A DNA stretch of 64,000 nucleotides from CAZQFV01 sp964592645. Its GTDB lineage: Bacteria > Chloroflexota > Chloroflexia > DTKN01. The position numbers and the translations under genes are program-made. The DNA lies in NCBI GenBank assembly GCA_964592645.1, contig CAZQFV010000004.1:124001-188000 (forward strand), given 5' to 3'. Numbering within the stretch: the first letter of the stretch is position 1; each line of letters begins with the position of its first letter. The notes below the pieces were generated by a model that saw nothing but the letters and a program-made list of their open reading frames with translations, ran no database searches and had not been told where the DNA came from. Shown here piece after piece: positions 39,395-48,271 of the stretch.

Positions 39395-42300
39395 ATGACC
39401 TGTCGCCGACGAAACTCGCCCAAGCGCCCCCTCTCGCTCATCATCCTCTGCCTTATGCTGCTGAGCGCCTGCGGGCCGGCCACGACCGTCCCGCCGGCCA
39501 CGCCGCTGCCGACGCCGCGCCCTACGCCGCAGCCCTTCCCGGCGCCGCGGCTGCTGGAGCGCGTGCCGGCCCCGGGCGAAGAGCAGCCCCTGGACGCGCC
39601 CATCGAGTTGACCTTCGACCAGCCGATGTCCAAAGCCAGCGTCGAGGCGGCCTTTAGCATCTCGCCGACCGTAGCCGGCCGGTTCTCCTGGAGCGATGAG
39701 CGCACGCTGACCTTTGCCCCCAGCAGCGCCCTGGAGCGCGGGCGACGCTACCGGGTCACCGTGGCGGCAACGGCGGCCAACGCGGAAGGCAAAACGATGG
39801 CCGAGGCCACCTCCTTCGAACTGAACACGGTGGGCTTCCTGGCCGTGAGCGAGGTGCAGCCGGCCCCCGGCGCCGACGACCTTTCCCCCGATATGGTCGT
39901 CACGGTAGTCTTCAACCGGCCGGTGGTCCCGCTGACGGCGATCCAGGAGCAAGCCGATCTGCCCCAACCGCTGAGCTTTACGCCCCCCGTGCGCGGGCAG
40001 GGCGAGTGGCTGAACAGCGCCATCTACCTCTTCCGGCCGGACGAAGGGTTCCTGGCCGGGACGCGCTACGAGGCGCGCATCGCCGCCGGCCTGGCCGACA
40101 TCAGCGGCGGCGTGCTTCCCAAAGATTATGTCTGGACCTTTACCACCCTGCACCCGGCGGTGCAGGCCATCTTTCCCTGGGACGGGTACCAGTACGTCGG
40201 ACCGAGCGACGTGATCACGGTGACCTTCAACCAGCCGATGGACCACGACTCGGCCCAGGCGCGCTTCACCATGCAGACGGCCGGCGGGCAGCCGGTGGGC
40301 GGCAGCATCCGTTGGGCCGGCGGCAAGCAGCCGAACGACCCGGAGACGATGATCTTTATCCCCCGCGCCCCCCTGGAGCGCGGGACCACCTACGTGGCCC
40401 AACTAGCCGCCGGCGCCACCACCGTGAGCGGGGCGATGCAGATCGAATCGGAGTACACGAGCAAGTTCGCCGTCGTGCCGCAGCCCGGAGTCGTCAGCAC
40501 CTCGCCGCGCGACGGCGAGACGGACTGGCCGGTGTACGACAGCGTCAACCTGGCCTTTGCCAGCCCGATGAACACCGAGGCCTTTACCCGCTACCTCTCC
40601 ATCACCCCCCTCGTGACCATCACCTACGTCTACTGGCAGGATTACGACACCGTGGCCCAGATCTATTTCGAGAAGAAGCCGGCCACCGAGTACACGATGG
40701 TCCTGTCCGCCGACATGCCCGACAAGTACGGCGGCAGGCTGGGGAAAAGTGTCAGCGTGCGCTTCACCACGGACGACCTGCCGCCCTACGCCGAACTGAA
40801 CGCCGGCGGCCGGCTTGGCGCCGTCAGCGCCTACACCGACTCGGTGATCTATGTCTCCTACCGCAACGTCTCGCGCGTGGACCTGCGCCTGTACCGCCTC
40901 AGCGCGGAAGACTTTCGCTGGCTGAACGGCTTTGGCGATTGGGATGCCTGGTGGAACTATAAGCCGGACCGGGCGAACCTGCTCAACTCCTGGGAGCGCC
41001 CGGTCGAGCCGCCGCGCAACGCCATGGAGCTGGCGCGCTTCGAACTGGTGGGCAAAGAGGGCGAACAGCTTCCCCCCGGCCTCTACCTGGTGGAGATGAC
41101 GACCCCGGAGACGATCCGGGACACGCTCTCGCGCTTCATGTTCGTCCGCTCGCGCTACAACCTGGTGCTCAAGCAATCCCGCTCCGAGGTATTGGTCTGG
41201 GCCACCGACCTGGCCTCCGGGCAACCCGTCGGTGGACTGCCCGTGACCTTTTACAGCAAGGCCGGCCAGAGCCGGGTCAATGGCCGCACCGATCCGCAGG
41301 GGCTCTTTATGAGCCGCGAGCTGGGCACCGCCGACCTGTGGGAGGCGTTCTTCGCCCAGACCGGCCAGCCCGGCGAGGAGGACTTTGCCATCGCCTACAA
41401 CGAGTGGAGCAACGGCATCTCCACCTGGGATTTCAACATCGAATCGCAGTACTGGAACGTCCCCTATGTCGGCTATCTCTACACCGACCGCCCGATCTAC
41501 CGCCCCGGACAGACGGTCTACTTCAAAGCCGTCGTCCGCGCCGACGACGACGCCCACTACAGCCTGCCGCTGGGCATCCGCTCGCTGCAGGTGCGCGTCA
41601 CCGACCCCCAGGGCAAGGAGGTCTACAACCGATCGCTGCCGGTCCATCCGCTGGGCACCCTCTACGGCGAGTTCACCCTGGACGGCGAAGCGGCCCTGGG
41701 CGGCTACAGCATCGAGATCTATGCCAGCGAGCAGAGCCTCTACTTTGGCACCTCGTTCGAGGTGGCGGAGTACAAAAAGCCCGAGTTCCAGGTGGAGGTG
41801 ACGACGGACCGCGACGCCTACCTGTCGGGCGAGCAGATTGCCGTGAACGCCGCCTCGACCTACTACTTTGGCGGGCCGGTGGCCGAGGCCGGCGTGCGCT
41901 GGAACGTGCTGAGCAGCGACTTTAACTTTTCCTACCAATGCCCCCTGGGCACAACCTGCCCCTGGTACGACTGGACGGACACCGATTGGGACCTCTACTA
42001 CGAGGGCGGCTACGGCGCGCTGATCGCCTCCGGCGAAGGCCAGACCGACGGCCAGGGGCGGATCACCTTCAACGTGCCGGCCGATGTCACCAAGCAGGGC
42101 CGCAGCCAAACCTATACCCTGGAGGCCAGCGTCACCGACATCAACAACCAGCAGGTCAGCAACCGCACCGTGGCCGTCGTCCACCAGGGCGAGTTCTATG
42201 TCGGGCTGGCCCCGCGGGGCTATGTCAGCGAGGCCGGGGAGGAAAAGACAATCGACCTGCTGACCGTGGACTGGGACAGCGCGCCCAAGAGCGGCGTGGC

Positions 42301-45300
42301 TCTGACGGTCGTCTTTTACGAGCACAACTGGTACAGCGTCAAGAAGCAGGACGAGAGCGGCAGCTACTACTGGGACTGGACGAGCGAAGACATCCCGCTC
42401 TACACCACCACCGTCACCACCGGGAAAGACGGCCAGGCCACGGCGAGCTTTACCCCACGCAAGGCCGGCCTCTACCGCGTGCGCGCCGGCGGGCTGGACG
42501 GCAAGGAACACCTGGTCCGCAGCAGCACCTACTTCTGGGTGTGGGGCGGCGAAGGGTATGTCACCTGGCGGCAGGACAACAACAACCGCATCAACCTCGT
42601 CGCCGACAAGGCTGAGTACAATGTCGGCGACAGCGCCGAGATCCTGGTGCCCTCGCCCTACAGCGGCCCGGTGCAGGCGCTGGTGACGATCGAGCGCGGG
42701 CACATCCTGCAGAGCGAGGTGCGCACGCTGCAGGGCAACAGCGACCTGCTGCGCATCCCGATTGTCGAAGATTATGTCCCCAATGTCTATGTCTCGGTGA
42801 TCCTGGTGCAGGGCTCGGCGGACTCGCCGGCCGGACTGGCCACCTTCAAGATGGGGCTGATCAAACTGCCGGTCTCGACCCGCAGCAAGGAGCTGCAGAT
42901 CACCCTGACGCCGGACAGGGATATGAAGCAGGGCCAGCACTATGGCCCGCGGGAGACGGCCACCTACGACATCCTGGTCACCGACGCCGCCGGCAACCCG
43001 GTGGAGGCCGAGCTTTCGCTGCGCCTGGCCGACCTGGCCGTGTTGGCCCTGGCCGACGAGCAAGGCCCCACGCTGCTGGAGGCCTTCTGGAGCGGCCGCG
43101 GGCTGGGGGTGCGGACCAGCACGCCGCTGGTCGTTTCCCTGGAGCAGTTCAACCGCGAGCTCGCGCCCGGGAAAAAGGGCGGGGGCGGCGCCGACGAGGA
43201 GCGGGCCGGGGGCCTTGTCCGCACCAACTTTGCCGACACGGCCTTCTGGGCGCCGGCCGTGCAGACCGGCAAGGACGGCCGGGCCCAGGTGCAGGTGGAG
43301 CTGCCGGACAACCTGACCACCTGGCGCATGCAGGCCCGCGGGGTCACCGTGGACACCCTCGTGGGGCGCGTCGACGTGGACATCCTGAGCACGCTCGACC
43401 TGCTGGTGCGCCCGGTGCTGCCGCGCTTCTTCGTGGTCGGCGACCGGGCCGAGATCGCCACCGTGGTCAACAACAACTCATCCGGCGACCTGGAGGTGCA
43501 GGTGAACCTGGCGGTGGAGGGGCTGACGCTGGAGGGGCCCGCCAGCCAGGCGGTGAACGTTCCGGCCGGGGGCAAGGCCAAGGTGTCCTGGCCGGTGAGC
43601 GTGCCCGACGGCGGGCAGGCGAAGGTGCGGATGGAGGCCCGGGCCGGCGAGCTCTACGACGCCCGCGAAGACACCATGCCGGTGTACCGCTACTCCACGC
43701 CCGAGGTGGTGGCCACGGCCGGCCGCCTGAGCGAACCCGGCCAGGTCCAGGAGGTCGTGCAGTTGCCGCGCGTCTACGATCCCACCCAGGGCGAGCTGAC
43801 GGTGCAGGTGGACGGCTCGCTCACCGCGGCGGCCCAGGACGGGCTGGACTACCTGCAGCACTACCCTTACGAGTGCGTCGAGCAGACGGTCAGCCGCTTC
43901 CTGCCGAACGTCCTGACCTACCAGGCGTTGCAGGAGATGGGGCTGAGCGATCCCGAGATGGAGCAGAAGCTGACGGAGATGGTGGGCATCGCCCTGCAGC
44001 GGCTCTACGCCGGCCAGCACTATGACGGCGGTTGGGGCTGGTGGAAGAGCGATGTCAGCAACCCCTACCTGACGGCCTATGTACTGCAGGCGATGCTCGA
44101 GGCCAGGCGGGCCGGATTCGCCGTCGACGAAGGGGTTACGGCCGACGGGGTCTCTTTCCTGCGCAACAACCTGCCGGCGGTGAGCAAACTGCGCAGCCAC
44201 TGGCAGGCCAACCGCCTGGCCTACATGCTCTATGTGCTCGGCGAGTACGCCGTCGACAACGCCGGCAAGGACCGCGGTGAACTGGGCCTGGCCAAAGGGC
44301 TTTACGAGCGGCGCGACCTGCTGGACCACTACGGACGGGCGCTGCTGGCGCTGGCCCTGAGCCTGCTCGACTCTCCCGACGCGGCGGCGGTGCGGACGCT
44401 GCTGGACGAGCTGGCCGGAAGCGCAATCCTCAGCGCCACGGGCACGCACTGGGAAGAGGCCGAGCCGGACTACTGGAATATGAACACCGACATCCGCAGC
44501 ACGGCCATCGTGCTGTGGGCCCGGTCGCGGCTCGACCCGCAGAGCGAGACGCTGCCCAACGTGGTGCGCTGGCTGATGGCGGCGCGGAAAGAAGGGCACT
44601 GGGAGACGACGCAGGACACGGCCTGGGCGCTGCTGGGGCTGGTGGCCTACATGCGCGCCAGCGGCGAGATGCAGGGCGACTTTTCCTACGCCGTCTACCT
44701 CAACGGGGCGACCCTGGAAGAGGGCGATGTCAAGAAGGAGAACCTGGCCGAGAGCCGCAAGCTGCAGGTGGAGATCGCCCAACTGCTGGCGGACGAGGCC
44801 AACCGGCTGGTGATCGAGCGCCGGCCGCCGACGGGGGGCCAGAGCGGGGCAGGGCAGCTCTACTACTCCGCCTACCTGCGCTACTACCTGCCGGTAGACC
44901 GGGTCAAGGCCCTGAACCGGGGCATCATGGTGGCCCGGCAGTACAGCCCGGTGGACCAGGCCGACGCCGCCATCACCAGCGCCCGGGTGGGCGACATCGT
45001 CCTGGTGAAGCTGACGATCATCGCCCCGACCGACCTGTACTATGTGGTGGTAGAGGACCCGCTGCCGGCCGGCTTCGAGGGGGTCGATGTCAGCCTGAAG
45101 ACGACCAGCGTGGTGGGGCAGGCGCCGCAGCTCACCAACCTAACGGCGGCGGAGCAGGACCGCTGGTACCGCTGGTACGGCTGGGGCTGGTGGTGGTTCG
45201 CGCACACCGAGATGCGGGATGAGAAGGTGGTGCTCTTTGCCAGCTACCTGCCGCGGGGCACCTACCAGTACACCTACACCATGCGGGCCGGCGTGCCGGG

Positions 45301-45400
45301 CGAGTTCCTGGTGATGCCGACGACGGCCTACCAGATGTACTTCCCGGAGGTGTTCGGCAGGAGCGATGGGGGGCAGTTCCAGGTGGTGGGGGGCGAGTGA
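39395..45400 (+). CDS. bacterial alpha-2-macroglobulin lipoprotein (YfhM-like)
   Basis: 2001 residues. Signal peptide with lipobox LLSACGP, a Pro/Thr-rich linker, several Big/Ig-like repeats (each opening P-DG or PAPGADDL and containing VTFNQPM-type strands), macroglobulin domains (YTDRPIYRPGQTVYFKAVVR), the bait region, and the thioester domain with CVEQ at 1494-1497 in HYPYECVEQTVSRFLP. Bacterial macroglobulins trap proteases and are thought to defend the cell wall when PBP1C repairs it. The intact Cys and Gln indicate a working thioester. ATG 39395 follows TAGGAG. Confidence 0.95.
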   Translation: MTCRRRNSPKRPLSLIILCLMLLSACGPATTVPPATPLPTPRPTPQPFPAPRLLERVPAPGEEQPLDAPIELTFDQPMSKASVEAAFSISPTVAGRFSWSDERTLTFAPSSALERGRRYRVTVAATAANAEGKTMAEATSFELNTVGFLAVSEVQPAPGADDLSPDMVVTVVFNRPVVPLTAIQEQADLPQPLSFTPPVRGQGEWLNSAIYLFRPDEGFLAGTRYEARIAAGLADISGGVLPKDYVWTFTTLHPAVQAIFPWDGYQYVGPSDVITVTFNQPMDHDSAQARFTMQTAGGQPVGGSIRWAGGKQPNDPETMIFIPRAPLERGTTYVAQLAAGATTVSGAMQIESEYTSKFAVVPQPGVVSTSPRDGETDWPVYDSVNLAFASPMNTEAFTRYLSITPLVTITYVYWQDYDTVAQIYFEKKPATEYTMVLSADMPDKYGGRLGKSVSVRFTTDDLPPYAELNAGGRLGAVSAYTDSVIYVSYRNVSRVDLRLYRLSAEDFRWLNGFGDWDAWWNYKPDRANLLNSWERPVEPPRNAMELARFELVGKEGEQLPPGLYLVEMTTPETIRDTLSRFMFVRSRYNLVLKQSRSEVLVWATDLASGQPVGGLPVTFYSKAGQSRVNGRTDPQGLFMSRELGTADLWEAFFAQTGQPGEEDFAIAYNEWSNGISTWDFNIESQYWNVPYVGYLYTDRPIYRPGQTVYFKAVVRADDDAHYSLPLGIRSLQVRVTDPQGKEVYNRSLPVHPLGTLYGEFTLDGEAALGGYSIEIYASEQSLYFGTSFEVAEYKKPEFQVEVTTDRDAYLSGEQIAVNAASTYYFGGPVAEAGVRWNVLSSDFNFSYQCPLGTTCPWYDWTDTDWDLYYEGGYGALIASGEGQTDGQGRITFNVPADVTKQGRSQTYTLEASVTDINNQQVSNRTVAVVHQGEFYVGLAPRGYVSEAGEEKTIDLLTVDWDSAPKSGVALTVVFYEHNWYSVKKQDESGSYYWDWTSEDIPLYTTTVTTGKDGQATASFTPRKAGLYRVRAGGLDGKEHLVRSSTYFWVWGGEGYVTWRQDNNNRINLVADKAEYNVGDSAEILVPSPYSGPVQALVTIERGHILQSEVRTLQGNSDLLRIPIVEDYVPNVYVSVILVQGSADSPAGLATFKMGLIKLPVSTRSKELQITLTPDRDMKQGQHYGPRETATYDILVTDAAGNPVEAELSLRLADLAVLALADEQGPTLLEAFWSGRGLGVRTSTPLVVSLEQFNRELAPGKKGGGGADEERAGGLVRTNFADTAFWAPAVQTGKDGRAQVQVELPDNLTTWRMQARGVTVDTLVGRVDVDILSTLDLLVRPVLPRFFVVGDRAEIATVVNNNSSGDLEVQVNLAVEGLTLEGPASQAVNVPAGGKAKVSWPVSVPDGGQAKVRMEARAGELYDAREDTMPVYRYSTPEVVATAGRLSEPGQVQEVVQLPRVYDPTQGELTVQVDGSLTAAAQDGLDYLQHYPYECVEQTVSRFLPNVLTYQALQEMGLSDPEMEQKLTEMVGIALQRLYAGQHYDGGWGWWKSDVSNPYLTAYVLQAMLEARRAGFAVDEGVTADGVSFLRNNLPAVSKLRSHWQANRLAYMLYVLGEYAVDNAGKDRGELGLAKGLYERRDLLDHYGRALLALALSLLDSPDAAAVRTLLDELAGSAILSATGTHWEEAEPDYWNMNTDIRSTAIVLWARSRLDPQSETLPNVVRWLMAARKEGHWETTQDTAWALLGLVAYMRASGEMQGDFSYAVYLNGATLEEGDVKKENLAESRKLQVEIAQLLADEANRLVIERRPPTGGQSGAGQLYYSAYLRYYLPVDRVKALNRGIMVARQYSPVDQADAAITSARVGDIVLVKLTIIAPTDLYYVVVEDPLPAGFEGVDVSLKTTSVVGQAPQLTNLTAAEQDRWYRWYGWGWWWFAHTEMRDEKVVLFASYLPRGTYQYTYTMRAGVPGEFLVMPTTAYQMYFPEVFGRSDGGQFQVVGGE

Positions 45401-45553
45401 GGCGTGATAAGCGAAACGCTGCCGTCCAAACAGAGTAGAAATGACGATCAAGGCTGCTGAACCGCACTCGTGCTTCACCTTCGTGACGTTCCACCCGGGG
45501 CCTTTGTCGTGGTCTGAGAATAGCCCAGGATTATCGTTCAGGAAGAGGCCGCC

Positions 45554-47011
45554 ATGTCGAGCATACTGCGAACAGCCGGGGCGTGGATAACGATGGTTGT
45601 GCTCCTGGCGCTGGGAGCCGCCGCCTGCGCCCCGGCACGGCCGCCCCAGTCCCCGGAGCAGGCCACCCCCAGCCCCTCGAACTATTTGCCCATCGTCCCC
45701 AAGAGCGACGCCGGCCTCGTGCAGCCGGCCGACCTGGAGTACCTGGGCGCCTTCCGGCTACCCGCGGGAGGCGATCGGCCGCTGACCTTTTCCTACGGCG
45801 GCGGGGCTATGACCTTTAACCCCAACGGCGATCCCGGTGGAGGATCCGACGGCTTTCCGGGGTCGCTGTTCATCATGGGCCACGACCGGCTGCCGTACGG
45901 CGAGCTGCCCAACGGCAACCAGGTGGCCGAGCTCGGCATCCCCGCGCCGGTCATCTCCGGCGACCTGAACGATCTGAACACGGCCACTTTCGTGCAGCCC
46001 TTCCAAGACGTCGCCGCCGGGCACTTTACGGCGTTGGAGGAACTGCCCCGCACGGCGATGCTCTACCTGGACCACCCGGCCACCGGGCCCAAGATCCACC
46101 TGGCCTGGGGGCAGCACCTGCAGCCCGACCCGCCGGCCGCCTCGCACGGCTGGTTCGATCCGAACCTGGCCGCGCCCGACATGCAGGGAGAGTGGTTCAT
46201 CGGCGACCGGTCCCTGTACAGCGTCAACGGCTACATGATCGAGATCCCTTCCGCCTGGGCGGAGGCCCATGCCAACGGGCGCTACGTGGGCACGGGGCGC
46301 TACAGGGACGGGGGCTGGAGTGGGATGGGGCCGGCCCTCTTTGCCTACCTCCCCTGGCAAGCGGGAGGCGCCCCGCCGCCGTCGGGCACCCACCTGCCGG
46401 AGACGGCGCTGCTGCACTATGAGAGCTCCGAGGAGGCCGGGCCGACCGGGCACGCCATGGCCGGCTACCAGCACCCCGACGAGTGGGAGGGCGGCGCCTG
46501 GCTAACGACAAGCTCGGGAAAGACGGCCCTGCTCTTCGCCGGGAACAAGAGCAACGGAGCGAAATACTGGTACGGCTGGGCCAACCCGGCCGGCCCCCAT
46601 CTGCCCTGCGTGGAAGAAGCCATGACCCCCACCTCTACGGTGTGCTACCTGGCGAACGGCACACCCTGCCCGCCCGAGGACCTGCACGAGTGCGCCGGGC
46701 ACAACGATTTCCGCGGCTGGTGGACCCCCCACTGGGACGCCCAGATCATCCTCTACGACCCCGCCGACCTGGCGCGGGTGGCGGCGGGAGAGATCCCCTC
46801 CTGGCAGCCGCAGCCCTATGCGGCCATCGACATCGACGAATACCTCTTCCTCAACCCGGCCGGCGTCGAAGAGGACATGCTCGGCACAGGCGACCAGCGC
46901 CGCTACCGGATCGGCGAGGTGGCCTACGACCGGGCCGATGACCTGCTCTACATCCTGGAGATGTATGCCGACGGCACCCAGCCGGTGGTGCATGTGTGGC
47001 GGGTACATTGA
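45554..47011 (+). CDS. secreted lipoprotein of unknown function
   Basis: 485 residues. Signal peptide with lipobox (LGAAACAPA), a short PSPSNYLPIVPK linker, then a globular domain with Trp/Gly-rich strands (LEYLGAFRLPAGG, WGQHLQPDPP, GTGRYRDGGWSGMGPAL, FRGWWTPHWDAQIILYDPADL) and a closing DDLLYILEMYADGTQPVVHVWRV. The repeats look like propeller blades, but no family or catalytic motif was recognised. Several Cys pairs (CVEE--CYLANGTPCPP--CAG) may form disulfides. Confidence 0.75.
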   Translation: MSSILRTAGAWITMVVLLALGAAACAPARPPQSPEQATPSPSNYLPIVPKSDAGLVQPADLEYLGAFRLPAGGDRPLTFSYGGGAMTFNPNGDPGGGSDGFPGSLFIMGHDRLPYGELPNGNQVAELGIPAPVISGDLNDLNTATFVQPFQDVAAGHFTALEELPRTAMLYLDHPATGPKIHLAWGQHLQPDPPAASHGWFDPNLAAPDMQGEWFIGDRSLYSVNGYMIEIPSAWAEAHANGRYVGTGRYRDGGWSGMGPALFAYLPWQAGGAPPPSGTHLPETALLHYESSEEAGPTGHAMAGYQHPDEWEGGAWLTTSSGKTALLFAGNKSNGAKYWYGWANPAGPHLPCVEEAMTPTSTVCYLANGTPCPPEDLHECAGHNDFRGWWTPHWDAQIILYDPADLARVAAGEIPSWQPQPYAAIDIDEYLFLNPAGVEEDMLGTGDQRRYRIGEVAYDRADDLLYILEMYADGTQPVVHVWRVH

Positions 47012-47048
47012 GTGCCGCGGGCATCCGGATCGAAAACTAGCGGGCGAT

Positions 47049-47077
47049 TTGACCAAGCCTATTGAGGGGGTTATAAT
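47049..47077 (+). promoter_or_regulatory. promoter of the TspO-like gene
   Basis: TTGACC at 47049-47054, 17 bases, TATAAT at 47072-47077; the ATG is 44 bases on with GAGGAGGAG before it. Confidence 0.8.
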
Positions 47078-47120
47078 AGCGCCATCTTGGAGAGGAAATA
47101 AATCAAACTGAGGAGGAGCA

Positions 47121-47915
47121 ATGAACAAGGATACGGTGCGCCAGATTCTCGTCGCCGTGGCGGTCGTCGTCACCATCGTCGTCAACATCCTGGCCAACGC
47201 CCTGCCGTTCAACAACGTCGGCACGGGGGTGATTTCGGACAGCTTCGAGGTCTACTTCGTGCCGGCCGGGTACGTCTTTTCCATCTGGGGGCTGATCTAC
47301 ATCGGGCTGATCGCCTTTGGCATCTACCAGGCCCTGCCCACGCAGCGCGAGAACCCGCGGCTGCGGCGGATCGGGTACATCTTTCTCCTCTCCTGCGCCG
47401 CCAATGTCGCCTGGCTCTTCTTCTGGCACTACTTCTGGGACAAACCGCTCTTCCCCCTGACGCTCGTGGATATGCTGATCCTGCTGGGCTCGCTGATCGC
47501 CATCTACCTGCGGCTGGGGACGGGGCGCAGCAGGGCCCCGCTGGGGGAGCGGCTTGCCGTGCGCCTACCCTTTAGTATCTATCTGGGCTGGATCACGGTG
47601 GCGACGATCGCCAATGTGACCGACCTCCTCTACCACTGGAACTGGCGGCCCGACCCCGCCGGCGCGCAGGTGTGGGCGGTGGTTGTGCTCGCCGCCGCCG
47701 TGGTCATCGCCGCCCTGATGAGCTACTTCCGCGGCGACGTGGCCTACCTGGCGGTGCTGGTGTGGGCCTTTGTCGGTATTGCCCTCAACCCCCTGCCGCG
47801 CTTCGTCGGTGCCACGACGGTCAAAACCGGGGCCTGGGTGGCGGCCGGCCTGGTGGCGGCGCTGGCGGTCGTCGGGCTGGTGCTGCGCGGACGGCGCGGC
47901 GGCGCAAAAGCGTAG
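47121..47915 (+). CDS. TspO/MBR-related tryptophan-rich membrane protein
   Basis: 264 residues with about seven hydrophobic segments. YFVPAGYVFSIWGLIYIGL and ANVAWLFFWHY match the Trp/aromatic-rich helices of the TspO/MBR superfamily, in a longer form with two extra C-terminal helices. TspO proteins bind porphyrins or steroids in membranes; this long branch is uncharacterised. Monocistronic, with its own promoter. Confidence 0.78.
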   Translation: MNKDTVRQILVAVAVVVTIVVNILANALPFNNVGTGVISDSFEVYFVPAGYVFSIWGLIYIGLIAFGIYQALPTQRENPRLRRIGYIFLLSCAANVAWLFFWHYFWDKPLFPLTLVDMLILLGSLIAIYLRLGTGRSRAPLGERLAVRLPFSIYLGWITVATIANVTDLLYHWNWRPDPAGAQVWAVVVLAAAVVIAALMSYFRGDVAYLAVLVWAFVGIALNPLPRFVGATTVKTGAWVAAGLVAALAVVGLVLRGRRGGAKA

Positions 47916-47941
47916 CGCGTGCCCGGCCCCGCCGACGGACG

Positions 47942-48232
47942 ATGCCGGAAAAGGACCAACCATCGACAGGCTGGTGCGGCGGCGCCAGAGCGCCATCCAT
48001 GCAGGCCATGCCCCTGTACAGATCGCGCACCGACCCTGGCGCCGCCGTGGACCCTTTCTCCGACCGCAATATCCCGCTGCCGCCGCCCGTCTGCCAGGCT
48101 CGCCGGCCCGCACCGCCAACGGAGCGCGAGTATCGCGCGGCCGTCGACGAGTTCCTTACGATGGGCCGCCAGTTGATGGCCCACCTGTCCCCAATCAGGG
48201 GGCTGCGCCAGCCGGGAGACCTCCCTGCCTGA
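47942..48232 (+). CDS. possible small hypothetical protein
   Basis: 96 codons from ATG 47942, or 78 from ATG 47999. The later part (YRSRTDPGAAVDPFSDRNIP, then EREYRAAVDEFLTMGRQLMA) is protein-like and amphipathic, but there is no good ribosome site and the N-terminus is low quality. It precedes the oxidoreductase gene by 39 bases and could be a small partner or a decayed frame. Confidence 0.35.
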   Translation: MPEKDQPSTGWCGGARAPSMQAMPLYRSRTDPGAAVDPFSDRNIPLPPPVCQARRPAPPTEREYRAAVDEFLTMGRQLMAHLSPIRGLRQPGDLPA

Positions 48233-48271
48233 CATGGCCGGCCGCCACACCATCGCCGGGAGTGCCTGCTC

